The notes: a model not told the origin generated them from the letters alone. Counted from the stretch's first letter, positions 48,300 through 61,407 are shown. The stretch: 64,000 bases of DNA from Sweltsa coloradensis (GCA_024449915.1 JAMZAV010005106.1:23706-87705); one strand, 5' to 3'. Numbers and translations are program-made.

Positions 48300-51200
48300 A
48301 AACTCCATTTTATTTTTTTTTTTTTTCAGATTTAAAATGTAATCTCGGGTGTTTCATATTGAGAGTTCTATGATACGCCCCAGTGAACTTTGAATTTACG
48401 AATTTAACTAGAGGAAAAAAAAAATACAAAAAGAAAAGGAATTCGAAAATTTCAAAAAAACTTCAAAAATTTCCGCCTACTGTAAAAAAAAGTGACAACA
48501 TAACTTAAGGCTTCAAACTACTCCAGTAGCGCCCTTTCGGGGTTATGAGCATGGAAGGCTGCAGGGAAGGAGTTTTTTTGCTTTTAGGTGGCATCGGGTG
48601 GTAAGACATCGTTAAATGGGGCCGCTTTGTGTTTTGCATCGCAAGCGGAGTAACATCAAACACCGATACGAAATTTTTTATGTGACACATTGCGTAGTGT
48701 AATTGATATCGGATCGTAGGCAGCTCAAGGGCAATTGCCTTTCGTGGCTATCCCCCCCCCCAGTCCCCCCCCCCCTCCCACCAAACCCCCATTCGAATTT
48801 ACGAAATCAGTTCATTCATTGGGCTCGCGCCCGCCCGTAGGGTTTTTTATTCCGAATGCGGCAGTGTCACGTAAAAAAATTTTGGGGGACACTTAAAAAA
48901 ACCCCGCGAATTTTTAAAAAACACGCTGAAACGAATTTCACAGAGAAAAAGATTTTCCGCAAAAGAAGGGACCTTCACCTTCACAAAGACGAGGTAGGAG
49001 CCAGCATTTTTTCCCGCGACATCACGGAGGCCGGCCTGCGCGGGAAGGGGAGGGGTAATTTGCTGGTTTTATTCGGGTTCCCGTGAAATAAATCCCCAAC
49101 AAAGGGGAAAAAAAAAATTTAGAGAGCAGCGGAAAAATTCCAAAAAAATTTTTAAAAAACTTTAAAAATAAACTACAAACAAAAATTTTTAAAAAATTTA
49201 TCTCAATCAATGTGCACACGCCAAGTTTTTTATGAAGTAAATAAAATGCATTTTAAAAACCCCTAGGGATTTTTCCCCGCATCGCCCTTTTTTCTCCCCA
49301 AATGATCGCTATTTTTTGAAAAGATTTTAAAAAAAATTTCCCATTTACACAATTTTTAAAAATTTCCCGCATCTAGGGTTCTTTTTCCTTCCCAAGCAAG
49401 CGCGATCTTTTGTGAAGCGGTGTGTCGGGTTTTCACTTCCCCACCCCACCCCCCCAAAGCCGGAAAGCTGCCGCCACGGCCCAAAGTTACCCCCCCCCTC
49501 GCACTCGCGCTCCCGGGGGTTCTCACTCTCCTCTCTCCTTTTCTGGGCCGGGCCCACCCAGCTCAGAAACAGTAACACTTCACATTCTCCCACCCATGCC
49601 GTTTTTTTTTAACGCGATAAAATTGCGGGAAATCATTGTTTTTAATCAAGAATGATGCTGTCAATACAACACAAAAAAATTTGTTATAGGGGGCGGCTAC
49701 TCAAGATTCTGTCGATTTCGTAAACATACAATAAAATGTCACATGTCATAAAAATTCATGTGTTTGATTCCCAAAAATTGATTCATATGCTCACTCTTTC
49801 AAGCCGCGGGAAAAAAGAGGCCGGTAGGGGAGTGGGTAGGCCAGGTCAATTATTGGGGTTTGCTTTTTGGTGGGCCCGTGCTGAAAAAACCTAGGGGAAA
49901 GGGGGGAGGGGGGGGGCGAACGGTGATCCCACTCGCCTTTCCCCCATTCCCGGGGACTGCTCCCAATGGGGGGGGGAGGGGGGGGACTGCATTATTACCC
50001 ATGCGGCGGGGGCATTTTTTTTTGAGCTCCCCCAAAGGGGCGGAAATTGGCCAATAAAAAAAACCTCCCTCGTTCCCCACGGGGTTTCCCGGCCCCAGCA
50101 TAGATAGAAAATTTCGAGGCCATATATTAGGGTTTTGGGGGGTTGAAATACGTACGAAAAGGGCACGTAATACTAGGTACAAGGTAGTTAGTAAAGGGAA
50201 AATTTTAAACCTTGTCCTTAGGGGAAAATTTTTGGGACCAACAAAAAAACTTTACCAATAAAGGGAAAATTGGGTGTTTCCCAAAGGGTACGTAAATTAA
50301 ATTTCCCAACTTACTAGAAAACCCTCATCTCGTGTACATCAATATACAAGGTAGGCCTAGGGAAAAATAAAAATAAAAAATTTTCACGCCCTTATAAATA
50401 ACATTTTTAAAAAAAAAATTATCAAAAATTTTGCTGAACAGCAAAAATTTTGAGGGGCTTTCCCCCAAAAAAATTTGAGTTTTTTAAGGCGCCCCATGCA
50501 GAAATTTTTAAAGGGAGGGCCCTCCTTTTTTAGCTTTTATTTTTTGTACGCCAATGTTTTAAAAAATGTACCCCTTCATAGGTGTAGCCATTAGCTGTTT
50601 GCAGGTTTTAAACCCTTTTAAAGGGGTAGACCCCAGAAATTAAAATAAACCCCTTTAATTACTTTTTTTTTAGTGATATCTGGTTTATGAAAACCGATTG
50701 CTGACAATAAGTGGCCCAAGGGATGCTAGAACAATATAGTGAAAGGGGAAAAATATTCAAAAACTGTAGGCCTATTTTAATGGGTTTGGGGTTTTGTTTT
50801 TTAAAATTATGTTTTTTAATTTTTAAAAACTTTAAAAGGGAACTTAATTTAGGTGGGGCCTAACAAACAATTTAAAATTTTTTTTTTCATGCAGGCTATA
50901 GTCCTCAAAAAAAACCACATAGCTGTCTGAAAAAACAGATTTCAGCTATTTTCCCGGGCTTTTTTCCAAGGGATATCACAAAAAAACTAAAAATTTTGGT
51001 GGTTTTGTTTTTGGTGGGGTCTACCCCCAAGCTACCAGATAATTTAATGCCAAGAGGTAAAATGCAGTTTTTAAGCTTTTTTGTTTTCCCCCTTTTGTCA
51101 TATTCACTTATTTGTCTAGGGTTTTGCATTTTAAGCATAGAAATTAAAAAATTTATCAATATTTATTATGCCGGGTTTTACACGGGTTTTGCAAAAAAAA

Positions 51201-54200
51201 ACCTGGGCCCTTGGGGTATACTGACACCTTCTCAATTTCATGGCAAGTGTAAGCCAGGCATTTGACTCCCGGTCTTTGTGGGGTTATAGAATGTTGTCCC
51301 AGAGGGGTCGCCTACCCATTTTAAAATAAATATTTCATTTTAAAATCCTGGGCCCCTTTAGAAAAAAATTTAGCAGGTCAATTAGGCTAGAAAAAACCCA
51401 AATGGGAATATGTATCAAGTATCTAAATTTTTTTTTAAATTTATATAACTGGAAAATGTATTTGTCTTAATATTTGCATATTTGATAATTTGAGTAGGTC
51501 TAGGATAATCTAAAAAAAATTTTAGTTGTGTTCAATTTTATAGCACATAGAGAATGTGAGCACGTCAAAAACAAAAAAAAACCCGGACCCCTTTGGGGGG
51601 AAACTAGCACTAGAACCCCCTTTGGTGGAAGAAAGAGTGTTTGACAGGATTTTGGTGGGGTGGACAGGAAGGGAACGGGGAGCCAGGAGTAGAATCTGGG
51701 GGGGGAAAGTGGTTTTAAGTTTCCGCTAGTTTGAATGGAAATTTAAACCCAAAATTCAAATATTTTTTTTTTGGGTTCATTTGCCCTCATTTGGGCTGGG
51801 CCCAAACGGCGAACATGTCGGGAAGACAATCCCAGCTGGACAGTTTTTAAAATGGGAAATTTTTATTTGACTTTTTTTGGGAAAAATCAAAAACAAAGTT
51901 GTCAATTAATTTTAATTTTTCCTTAAAAAAATTTTTATTTTCAATAATCGGTCTGCCTACTATATAACAAATATTTGAAAATTTGGGAATTAAAATTTTT
52001 GAATTTTTGAAAAACCCCCAGTAATGTATTTTTTCCTTAAATGTACAAGTTATGAGAATAAGAGTAGGCCAAAGTTTTGCGGGAAAAAGGGGGGTATTCA
52101 ATGTTTAGCCCAAAAGTAAATATGCTCGAGTCTGGGTACATACTGTATTGTTTTTGTTTTTTGACCCCCGCATGAGTTTAGGGGTCATCACATCAATCTT
52201 TGACTTTTTATGAGCACAACTAAAATCTAAATATGCCCACTTTTTAAAAAGTCATTGCAGAGGGAAAAAACCGACCTGCAGGGCTATGACTGGTCCCGCA
52301 GAAAAGGAAGCAGCGGGGTTTTTTCCCCGGGTTTAGCAATCCTCTTTCCATCCCTTTGGGAAGGCCCCAAACTACTTAAATCTTTTCCCCCAATTTGGGG
52401 GCCCCCTTTAACTTGTTAGCCTACTTGATTTTTAATATGTCATTCTCTGCTGGGGCTTCTCATAAAATGTCCACAGCTCAAGCGGGAGCCTCTCAAAATG
52501 CTGTTGGGCTCGCTCCCGTCTCGGGTGCGTAGGGAAATAAAACTAGCCCCCCAACCCAAATATGTTAGCAGCCGAAAAATAAATAGGTATTTCATTTAGT
52601 TTGTTATGATTGACTTGAAAGGGGGGTTTTATTATTTTCATCCTTAACTATATCATTTCGAATTTATTTTTAAATTGGGCCTTTAAAAAAAATTTTTTTA
52701 AAAAAAAATTTGAATTTCTAGTTTTATTTTAAAAATTTTTATTTTTCGTTTTTAAGTATGGTGGGGCAATTAATGGATGTTTTTTGTATTTGTAACCCAG
52801 GGCCCCACCTACACAATAAAAAATTGATTTGGGTATATTTTCAATAATAAATTTAAACAAAATGTTGAGTAAAAAACCTTTTTTTCCCTCCTTTTATAAA
52901 ATAATGTAAATGTAATTTGTTTGTTGTTTTTCTCTGGATTTTTTAAACAAAAAACTTGGCTCCCGGAAATAGACACACTAGCGTTCCAAGCGGGGTTTTA
53001 AAGCAAAAATAAAATTTAAAATTTTTTTACAAAAGGGGGGCCCAAGATGTTTTCAACCTGGGACGCGTCCAAACCCCAAGATAAATTGATTTAAAACCCA
53101 GAAAAAGTATGAAGCCTTTGTAGAGAGTGGACAAAAAAAAAACTCATCGTCTCGAATAGTTCATTAATATAAGGGCGTTTGGGGCAAAAAATCCCAAACA
53201 ACCAATTCCTCATTTAAGTCTGTCGGTTTGGGGGTTTTTTTGTTTTTATTTTGTTTCGTGGCAAGGAAACCTCATTGATTTTGATTTTGGTTTTTAACCC
53301 GAAAACCCCAGTGAAGTTTAAAAAACCCACCCTTAATATAAAAATCGTTCTTCGAAAGGTTTTTTTGTATTTCGCTCCCTTTTATGTCAGTTCAATCCAG
53401 CTGGCTAATGATGTATAAAGGTTGGGAAAAAATCCCCGTTAATGGGCCCGGGAATTACAGTCCAATCTTTTAAAAACCCCCGGGCAGATTCTCGCAATCG
53501 CCGTTTTAAACCCAAACCCGTGTGTAATGTAGAAACGCTTAAAAATAAAATATCTAAATGTACCTTCTGTTTTAAAACCCCCTTTAGACGGGTCAAACCA
53601 CTCACAGAGTTGGCTCCCCGAGTTTTTGAGGAAATTTGGGAGCAAACATCGTTATTTTGTGTTCACTGTACACAAGTTATGGTAGTGGGTTCGGGTATGC
53701 GCTCGCAAAATCGACTCGCTAGGAAGTTGAACAAGTTTGGGAAAATTTTATTAAAAGCGCGAGCGGCCCGTTTTTCTGACGGGGGAGTTTTTTTTTTTTT
53801 GTAAACAATCGAAGCTTGGGGGTTTTTCCCGAGAGTTACTGAACGGGAGAAAAATGCAAGAGTAAAATTGATCGTCTCAAGGGGGTTTTAAGTGATTATT
53901 TTGAATTTTAAATTTTTTTTGTCTTTATTGTTTTTCGTTACGCCAAAATAATTATATAAAAAATTTATTACAAAACTACGTACTTTAACCCTTAAGTTAA
54001 AAGTAAATAAAAAACCCGGGCCCGGGACCCCAAAATTTTTCTTTCGCCTTAAAAATTTCAAATTGTTTATTTTTTTTTAAAAGAATTTTTTTTTTTTAAA
54101 CCCCCCGTCACTCGCACAGAATTTCTCAAACCACCCCCGCATTTGGGGGTTTTTCAAACCCCCAAATTTTTTTTGGGGGGTAAAATTTGGCAAGGATGTT

Positions 54201-55500
54201 TTGGGTATTTATTTTTGGGGCCCCATATGAATTTTTGGACCCATTAGGGGGTTTTTTTACTGGGAGGGGGCGGGGAAATAAAATGCCAATGAACCTTTTT
54301 GGGATGAAAAAAAATTTTTTTTTGTATTTTTCAGATTTAAAAAATGGAAATAAAAAAAAAAATTAATAAAAAATTCAAAAAAAGGTTTTCATAATGCAAA
54401 ATTTAAAAATTTTGTTTCACTTTTTTTTTTTTTAAAAAAAAAAAACCAGTTAGAAATTGGGAAAAAGAATTTTTCCCAAAAATTTTAAAAAATTTTAAAC
54501 CAAAATAGCATTTAGTTCCCTATGCAGTTACTGAATGTTTATCACTCGCGTGGGGGTTTTGGCAAACCCCCGTCCCCGTTCAGACCCGGGAATATAACTA
54601 CACTAAAACCCAATGATTTTTGGGGGGTTGCCCCAAAATTTTGTAACAGATAGAGTGACTTTAAAGGGACTAAGAACTAAGTTTTTGGTTTTGAAAAACA
54701 GTGTGATGCAGAGAAAAAAGAGTCGAATGTAGAAACCCCGGGGTTTGTAGAACCCCCCGCGAGTGGGGCAGGGTTTTTTTTAAAAATTTTTCCTCGATCT
54801 TTTTGGAAAAATATGGAGATTTGGATTCCAAAAATTTCATCCAAATTGGGATGGAAAACAAAAAATTTTGGGTTTAAAGTTCAAAAAAAAACATTTTTTT
54901 TCCAATTTTACATGTTTTTCCCTTTTTTTTCAGGGTTAAAAAACGAATCTTCACAGGCAAACAAAATTAAACCGGGACCCTCCCCGGGAAAAAGTTGGGA
55001 TTTTGTGTTTTTTATAACCCAATTTTTATTTTTTTAAAACCCCCCTTACCCGAAATCGTTTAATCATTTGAATTTTGAGGGGAAAAATTCTACCAATTTT
55101 CCAAAAAAAAACAACGCAGCTTTTTACCCGGGGGTTTAAAAATACGTTTTGAAAAACGGAAAATATAACTGTGTAGCTTTTGAAAAGTGGGGGGGAAAAA
55201 ATTTATCCCCCTTTTTCTAAAAAAGGGTTTAAAAAAATTGTTTTGTCAAAACAATTAATTTAAACTAAAACGGGTAGGGTGATGGGTTTGATGGTTTTCC
55301 CATCTGGGGGCCCCCACTTCAGCGTCTGCTTTACCCCCCTTTCCAACGCTGTTTCCCAAAAATGGGGCAACCCCCTCAAGTACTGTTTCCCCGTGATGCT
55401 GCTTAAAAAACGGTGATCTACAGGAACCGGTGTATTCAGCATGGTAAGGCTGTTTGAAAAATGTACATAAAAAGTTTTTGGAAAATTTGGGGTAAAAAAT
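48300..55500. other. Block of lengthened homopolymers, likely poor consensus
   Basis: Runs of three or more identical bases dominate (aaaaaccccgcg, gggggtttt, ttttccccggg) in every composition context, unlike flanking DNA. A repeat shared with 39,470-39,560 reads gtagaaaccccggggtttgt here (54,729-54,748) but gtagaccctggggtttgaag there, the difference being mostly run length. Many short ORFs occur on both strands; none is trusted. TAGGCCTA motifs (50,353; 50,767) show it is the same genome. Confidence 0.65.
54545..54775. mobile_element. Copy of the CTCGCGTGG-ended MITE family
   Basis: cactcgcgtgggggttttgg and ggggtttgtagaaccccccg then cgagtgg form inverted ends as at 39,470-40,022. The stretch gatgcagagaaa...gtcgaatgtag (54,706-54,732) is the reverse of 39,500-39,525. 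Confidence 0.6.
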
Positions 55501-55732
55501 TTAAAAAAAAAACAAATTGTTTCATTTACAGGCTTTACTGCTTGTAATACAATACAAGAAACTTTTTATCACTATCAAATATAATCGAGTCATCAACTTG
55601 CTTGCAATTGTAATTTTAAAAATTAGCACCCATGTTATGCTATTCTTATGCTATTCTATCTTTTTGTTGTCTTTGTTTTGATTTTTATAGTAAATTTTTA
55701 ATATTAGTTTTAAAGTTAGTAGAGTTCATTAT

Positions 55733-56032
55733 AATATTGAAAACACTTTAGTGGAATTAACTCTATTTTTATATAAAATAACAACGTTTCGAAAGCTTAA
55801 ACTTTTTCTGTCTTCAGGTTTCTTGTAGAAAACAAATAATCATTTTATCAAAAGTATATCAAAACAAACAAAGACAATTACCAAGGTCGATAAAATTTAA
55901 CATTTCACACATGGAAGTTGATACTTTTGATAAAATGATTTTTTTGTTTTTGACAAGAAACCTGAAGTCAGAAAAAGTTAAGTCATTTCCGAAACGTTAT
56001 TTTATAGAGTTAATCCCACAAAGTGTTTTCAA
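55733..56032. repeat. Fold-back repeat with a GAAACGTT motif
   Basis: The arms 55,733-55,857 and 55,918-56,032 are inverted copies (attgaaaacacttt / aaagtgttttcaat at the outside; atcattttatcaaaagtat / atacttttgataaaatgat inside). Read on the minus strand, the left arm has CTGAAGA, then about 20 bases, then CGAAACGTT. Confidence 0.75.
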
Positions 56033-56094
56033 TATCAATATAAATTTTTAATGTAATTTCATTGTATTTCTGAAGAAGTATTACAAAGTAATTT

Positions 56095-56868
56095 TTGGAT
56101 GAGCGAAGCGAGTGAAGCGAAGACTTCAATTTCACTGACACCCAAAAAATTTAGCTCAGGTGTTTTTTTTTTTTTGTTTTTGTTTTGTTTTTGTTTTTTT
56201 GTTTGTTTGTTTTTCTGTCTGTTTGTTAACTCTCTACCAGGCAAACGGCATATCCGATCTTGATGAAATTTTGACAGGACCTTCGAAATCTCTGAACTTA
56301 GAGGTGTATTGTTTTTGGGTACAATCGAAGAAAATATTTCTCATGAATATCGTACTTTTACGATTTTTTTCGATTTTTAGTGCGATATTTTCGTGACATT
56401 TGGGCCAATTCTGACCAAACGGGTGGGGCTACAACTTTTATATTATACATGGACATTAAGGTTATGGTGATGTAGTACCTTTTGAAAGAAAAAGTTGAAA
56501 AAGTTAGCCAAAATCTATAGAAATAAAGCTTTAATGTAAGTTTTTTGATTTTTGTGCTATATTTTCGTGCTATTTGGGCCAATTCTGACCAAACGGTGGG
56601 GCTACAACGTTCATATTATACATATGTAGTACCCTTTGAAAGAAAAAGTTGAAAAAGTTAGCCAAAATCCATAGAAAATAAAGCTTTTGATATAAGTTTT
56701 TACGGTAAATAATATCAATTGACAAGAAACAATAGAAACTTGACAACAATCACCTACAATACGTAGGCAACAAAACAAAGCACTTGCAAAAGTAAAGATA
56801 TTCCACGCAAACTAAAAAATTTAAAACGCTCATCCATCAACGCGGCGGGACTTTAGCGTTTTCCTAGT
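56095..56868 (+). repeat. A-type HINE-like element
   Basis: Complete, from ttggatgagcgaagcgagtg to gggactttagcgttttcctagt, with a second partial core at about 56,550-56,700. Confidence 0.85.
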
Positions 56869-56890
56869 ATTAAATAATTCATATATATAT

Positions 56891-57494
56891 TTGGATGAGC
56901 GAAGCGAAGACTTCAATTTCACTGACCCCCAAAAAATTTAGCTCGGGTGTTTTTTTTTTGTTTGTTTGTGTGTATTTTTTTTTTGTTTGTTTTTCTGTCT
57001 GTTTGTTAACTCTCTACCAGGCAAACGGCATATCCGATCTTGATGAAAATTTGACAGGACCTTCGAAATCTCTGAACTTAGAGGTGTATTGTTTTTGGGT
57101 ACAATCGAAGAAATATTTCTCATGAATATCGTACTTTTACGATTTTTTTTTGATTTTTAGTGCGATATTTTCGTGCCATTTGGGCCAATTCTGACCAAAC
57201 AGGTGGGGCTACAACGTTCATATTATACATGGACATTAAGGTTATAGTGATGTAGTACCTTTTGAAAGAAAAAGTTGAAAAAGTTAAACAGAATCCATTG
57301 AAATAAAGCTTTTAATATAAGTTTTTTACGGTAAATAATACCAATTGACAGGTAACAAAAGAAACTTGACAACAATCACCTTCAATGCGTAGGCAGCAAA
57401 ACAAAGCACTTGCAAAAATTAAGATATCTCACGCAAACTAAAAATTTTAAAAAGCTCATCCATCAACGCGGCGGGACTTTAGCCTTTTCCTAGT
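56891..57494 (+). repeat. A-type HINE-like element, direct neighbour of the last
   Basis: Complete, from ttggatgagcgaagcgaag to ttagccttttcctagt, only 22 bp after the previous copy and in the same direction. It has a single core. Confidence 0.85.
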
Positions 57495-57589
57495 ATTAGA
57501 AAAAGTGCCAAAAATTATACACAAGCATTATCTTTTCTTCTTTTCATATGCCAACAATTGACATTATTCATGTCATCATGTGTTTTCTA

Positions 57590-59235
57590 GTTAGCCAGTA
57601 GAGATAGGACTCCTGTTCGCTCCGATCCATGCATTTTGGCATTTTGTCGCGTTCAAGCTTTTATATGTACATTGAAAAAGATGTTTCCTGTCTTGTTCCC
57701 CAGCTCCACACATCCGACAGACACTAGATTCAAAAATTCCAAATCTATGGAGGTGCTTTCCGAGTAGGTCGTGACCTGTTTGAAGCCGGAATTGAGCTGT
57801 CTCTATGTTTCTACTGTAGCACTTACGTTTACCAGTCGGCCTCATTCTAGTGTAATCTTCCCACAGTTTATTCTGCCCCCTCTCTTGCCATTCCTTACGG
57901 ACTGCTTTGTCTGTCGACGCATGCAGGTGAGATTTGAGAGATTTACGAGACAGTTTTTTACTTTCTTGTTGCTTTTTGCTACCTTGTTTGGCTAGGTAGT
58001 CGGCCTTCTCAATACCATATAATTATGCCACAGTGGGCCGGTATCCATTGTAGCACAATTTTGTTCCCATCATTCATGAGTCGTAGAATCTGTAGTTTAC
58101 ATTGTCTAATTTCGGGTTCTGTTTCCTCCCTATTTGCAATGGCTGCAATGGCAGTCTTGGAGTCTGATAGGATCACAATTTTCCGGTTTTCAGATTTTGA
58201 TAGTTTCAATAGTGCTTCAACTATTGCTCGGATTTCTCCATCATAATTGCTTCCATTAGCACCAGCTGGGTAGGAAGCCTCAAATTCTCGGCTGTATATC
58301 CTGCGCCCGCATTTCCTTCCCCTGGGGATGCTGCAGAGTTTGGGGAAGTTAGTCAAAAATAGTAACTTTTTAAAAGTTAAGTTAGTTAGTTGACTTTAAA
58401 AGTAATTACTAGTTAAAGTTAAAGTCAGTCCAAAAATAAAGTACATAACTGGAAAGTTCAGTTACCATAAAAAGGTAACTTGTAAAAGTTAGTTTTACGG
58501 CAAAAACGCGTTACGTAATTACGTACGTACGTATTTATAACACACGAAAATCCAATCTAACACAGAACAGAACACTACACTACACACTATAGCAGACTGC
58601 AGACTAACACGAACAGTAACAGTGATGAGTGAAAGGGAATAAAAAATATAATAAATTAATGATAAGATAACAAGAAAAACGCAGGCTAAAACACAAACGG
58701 GACGAAGAACACTGAATGGAACGCACAACACTTTATGACGATTTGACCCTAGAGGAAACACGGGCTCTGCAAATTTGCGATTGAAAGTTGAAACAAAAAT
58801 GTCACCAGAGTAAGCAATCTTGCTGCCGCACGTGATGCTAGGATCCCTACCGGACGGCTGATGCGAGAATTTCTCCTCGGAAACGAGGCTTTGACAAGAA
58901 TTCCTCTTATAAAAACATTGCATTATTGGGAAAACCGGATTCGAGATATATCCTCATGAATGCAATGGTCATTTCTATGAAGTACAGGCTGCAAAACAAA
59001 AGTAACTTTCAACTTAACGTTTTTTGAAAGTTACTGAAAATAAATATCAGTTACTTTAAAAAGTTAACGATTTTGAAAAAATAACGCGTTACCCTAAAAG
59101 TTACTAAAAAACTAACGCGTTAGCGCTAACGCGTTACTTTCGTTAAGTTACTCCCCAACTCTGGGATGTTGATCCATCTGTGTATACAGATGTAGCCATT
59201 CATTTTCTGGGTATTTCTGACGAATGTATGCCACT
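57590..59235 (-). pseudogene. LINE RNase H and zinc-knuckle end, split by a hAT element
   Basis: Read from 59,235 down: an end-of-RT piece (RQKYPENEWLH), the RNase H start YTDGSTS at the insert edge, then beyond the insert PGEGNAGAGYTAEN, GSNYDGEIRAIVEALLKL near 58,240, VILSDSKTAIAAIAN near 58,165, WIPAHCGI near 58,035 and EKADYLAKQGSKK near 57,995. These supply the D-E-D-(H)-D set of RNase H. A C-terminal CRMCGAGEQDRKHLFQC (57,715-57,665) is a zinc-knuckle-like motif seen after RNase H in I/LOA-type LINEs. Frames change at about 58,320 and 58,020. A dead fragment; the clade is inferred. Confidence 0.85.
58334..59163. mobile_element. 830-bp hAT element with 8-bp target duplication
   Basis: The ends cagagtttggggaagtta and taagttactccccaactctg are inverted. 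Flanks ggatgctg (58,326-58,333) and ggatgttg (59,164-59,171) match at 7 of 8. Copies of AAAGTTA/TAACTTT crowd both ends, as subterminal transposase sites do in hAT elements. It lies inside the LINE RNase H between TDGSTS and NAGAG. The 134-codon minus ORF (58,923-58,519) shows no transposase motif. Confidence 0.9.
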
Positions 59236-59751
59236 GTCAATTTTTTTAGTTGATTATATTCGGCGATAATGCAACAACTCGTTTCATTCTTACTAACTTC
59301 GCGACTCGACTCGCTATCAACACATACTTGGTGGAGGTGCCGGGTCGTTCATGCTATCGTATTACAACGCTGTACACAATGATGTGCCCTATTCCCTCTT
59401 GGCACACATTAGGCAGTTGGCGAATAGCTAATTTATTTATTTTGTATTTATTTATTTATTTAACGTTTATCCTATTCAGTTAAAAAACTGATTTACCAAG
59501 GAGGACAATTAAATTAAATCTAATTATACAGATACAGACAAAACAATGAACTACAGAAAAGTAAATATTTGAAATACTAAAACTACAACAACAATATATT
59601 AAAACACAATAATTTTTGGTAACAAATTCAAAAAGGATAGTACATGCAATTAATTAATGATATAAATATGAAAAGCGGGGGGGGGGGGGGAATAAAAAAA
59701 AAAAAAAAAAAAAAATTGATTTTTTTAGTCGATCCAATCGAATGAATAAAA
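59236..59751. other. TTTA microsatellite and unassigned sequence
   Basis: A tttatttattt tract at 59,431-59,463 and a G13/A17 double run near 59,678-59,715 are the only features. The TTTA tract could be the AAAT tail of another minus-strand LINE. No gene seen. Confidence 0.4.
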
Positions 59752-60160
59752 TGAGGATAATAATAATTTTTTCGATTGCGCTCAAATTTCACACGAATAT
59801 ATAAATTCATAAAATTAAGGTTCTGTGAAAAATCATTACAATCGGATAAAGCATGTAGATGTGATAAGTCGAAGAATTTTTTTAAAAATCGAAAAAAATC
59901 GTAAAATTGCGATTTTCATGAGAAATAATTTTTCGATCGATTTTTCCCCCCGTGCAGTTCTTCGTTCAGAGATTTCATAGACCTCCATAAAATTTCAGCG
60001 CAATTGGAGTATTGGTTTAGCCGGAATCGTGTTCACAGACACACAAAAATACACAAAAAAAAAGAAAGAAAGAAAAAAACAAAAACATTCCGGATTTTTT
60101 TCTCCAGTGTAGTGAAATGGAATCTTCGCTTCGCTCGCTACGCTCGCTACGCTCATCCAA
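59752..60160 (-). repeat. B-type HINE-like element, minus orientation
   Basis: From tttttcgattgcgctcaaat through ggttctgtgaaaa, agccggaatcgtg and ctccagtgtagtgaaatgga to cgctcatccaa at 60,160. It forms an inverted pair with the copy at 60,409. The 60,161-60,408 stretch between holds nothing recognised. Confidence 0.8.
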
Positions 60161-60408
60161 TTATATCAGACAATGTCAATAATAGTTCTGCTAGGGCATC
60201 CGACGATAGCAAACTCCGCTAGTAGAATTTGAAATTTTGTACAATCCAACGAAAAAAATCGTGCAACGCAAGAAACGAAAGAAAACCTTCCCCTTTAGGT
60301 CGTAGATGAAGGTGTGAAGAACCAATATACAAAAAACCGTTGCTCAAAATTTAAAATTGGAACTAGATGACTTGAGTCGGGTAATTTAAATATATTGTTG
60401 ATTGATTA

Positions 60409-60989
60409 TTGGATGAGCGTAGCGAGCAAAGCGAAGATCCCATTTCACTACACTGGAGAAAAAAATCCGGAATGTTTTTTTTTTCTTTCATTTTTTTTTT
60501 GTATTTTTGTGTGTTTGTTCAACCGATACTCCGATTGCGATGAAATTTTCTGGAGGCCTTCGAAATCTCTGAACTTAGAAATGCCACGTTTGAGCGCAAT
60601 CAAAAAATTATTTCTTATGAAAATGGCAATTTTACGATTTTTTTCGATTTTAAAAAAATGTTTTCGACTTATAACATCTACATGCTTTATCCGATTGTAA
60701 TTATTTTTTCACAGAACCTTAATTTTATGAATTTATGTATTTGTGTGAAATTTGAGCGCAATCGAAAAATAATTGCTCATGAAAATCCCAATTTTACGAT
60801 TTTTTTCTTTTTTTTTTAATAACGATTAATTAAAAATTTTAAAAAAAAAAATCGTTACAAAAACTTCTCCGACTTAGTAATGATTTTTTCACAGAACAAC
60901 AGAAAATCCGCATAACCCATGGCAGCTCAATGCACCAATTACGCTCATCCAACAACGCGCCTGCAAAAGCGTTTGCAAAGCTTCCTAGT
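60409..60989 (+). repeat. Complete B-type HINE-like element
   Basis: It begins ttggatgagcgtagcgagc. The inner 3' repeat attacgctcatccaa (60,938-60,952) mirrors the start, followed by a hairpin (AACGC with GCGTT) and the terminus gcttcctagt at 60,989. This is the clearest B copy. The end is 419 bp before the ATG of the small gene. Confidence 0.85.
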
Positions 60990-61407
60990 AAGGTTACATC
61001 CCGTCCAAAAATTTGGCTCCTACAAAGGACTTTTGATTTGTTGCTCTTTCATTCTACTTAACCTTTCAGACTTATTTTGTGAATTCTCAAAAATCATATT
61101 TAGGTCTAGTGATCCCCCTAAAGCACTGTGCCAATCTTCCAAGTCTGAGTCGACGCTGATTGTACGTCACTACTTTCTACCATTCTACAAACATTTACAC
61201 TTTCCTATTAATTCTTTCATTATCTCGGGCCTACGTCCTTATCACCCGCTGCTATCAGTCCTGCTCTGGTCTTGTTTGTGAGCGCGGACTCTGAGATAAG
61301 CCAGGTTTCATCAGGTGGGTTAGATAACCTGGTGATTGCTCAGTGCTGAGAGAGACCAGGAAGCAGAGCCTTGTGTAGCTTGTTCCTCACTGAAACAAAA
61401 CAGCGCA

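Noticed and set aside
49850..50182. 110-codon proline-rich ORF
   Set aside because: Driven by long C/G runs in the stuttered block.
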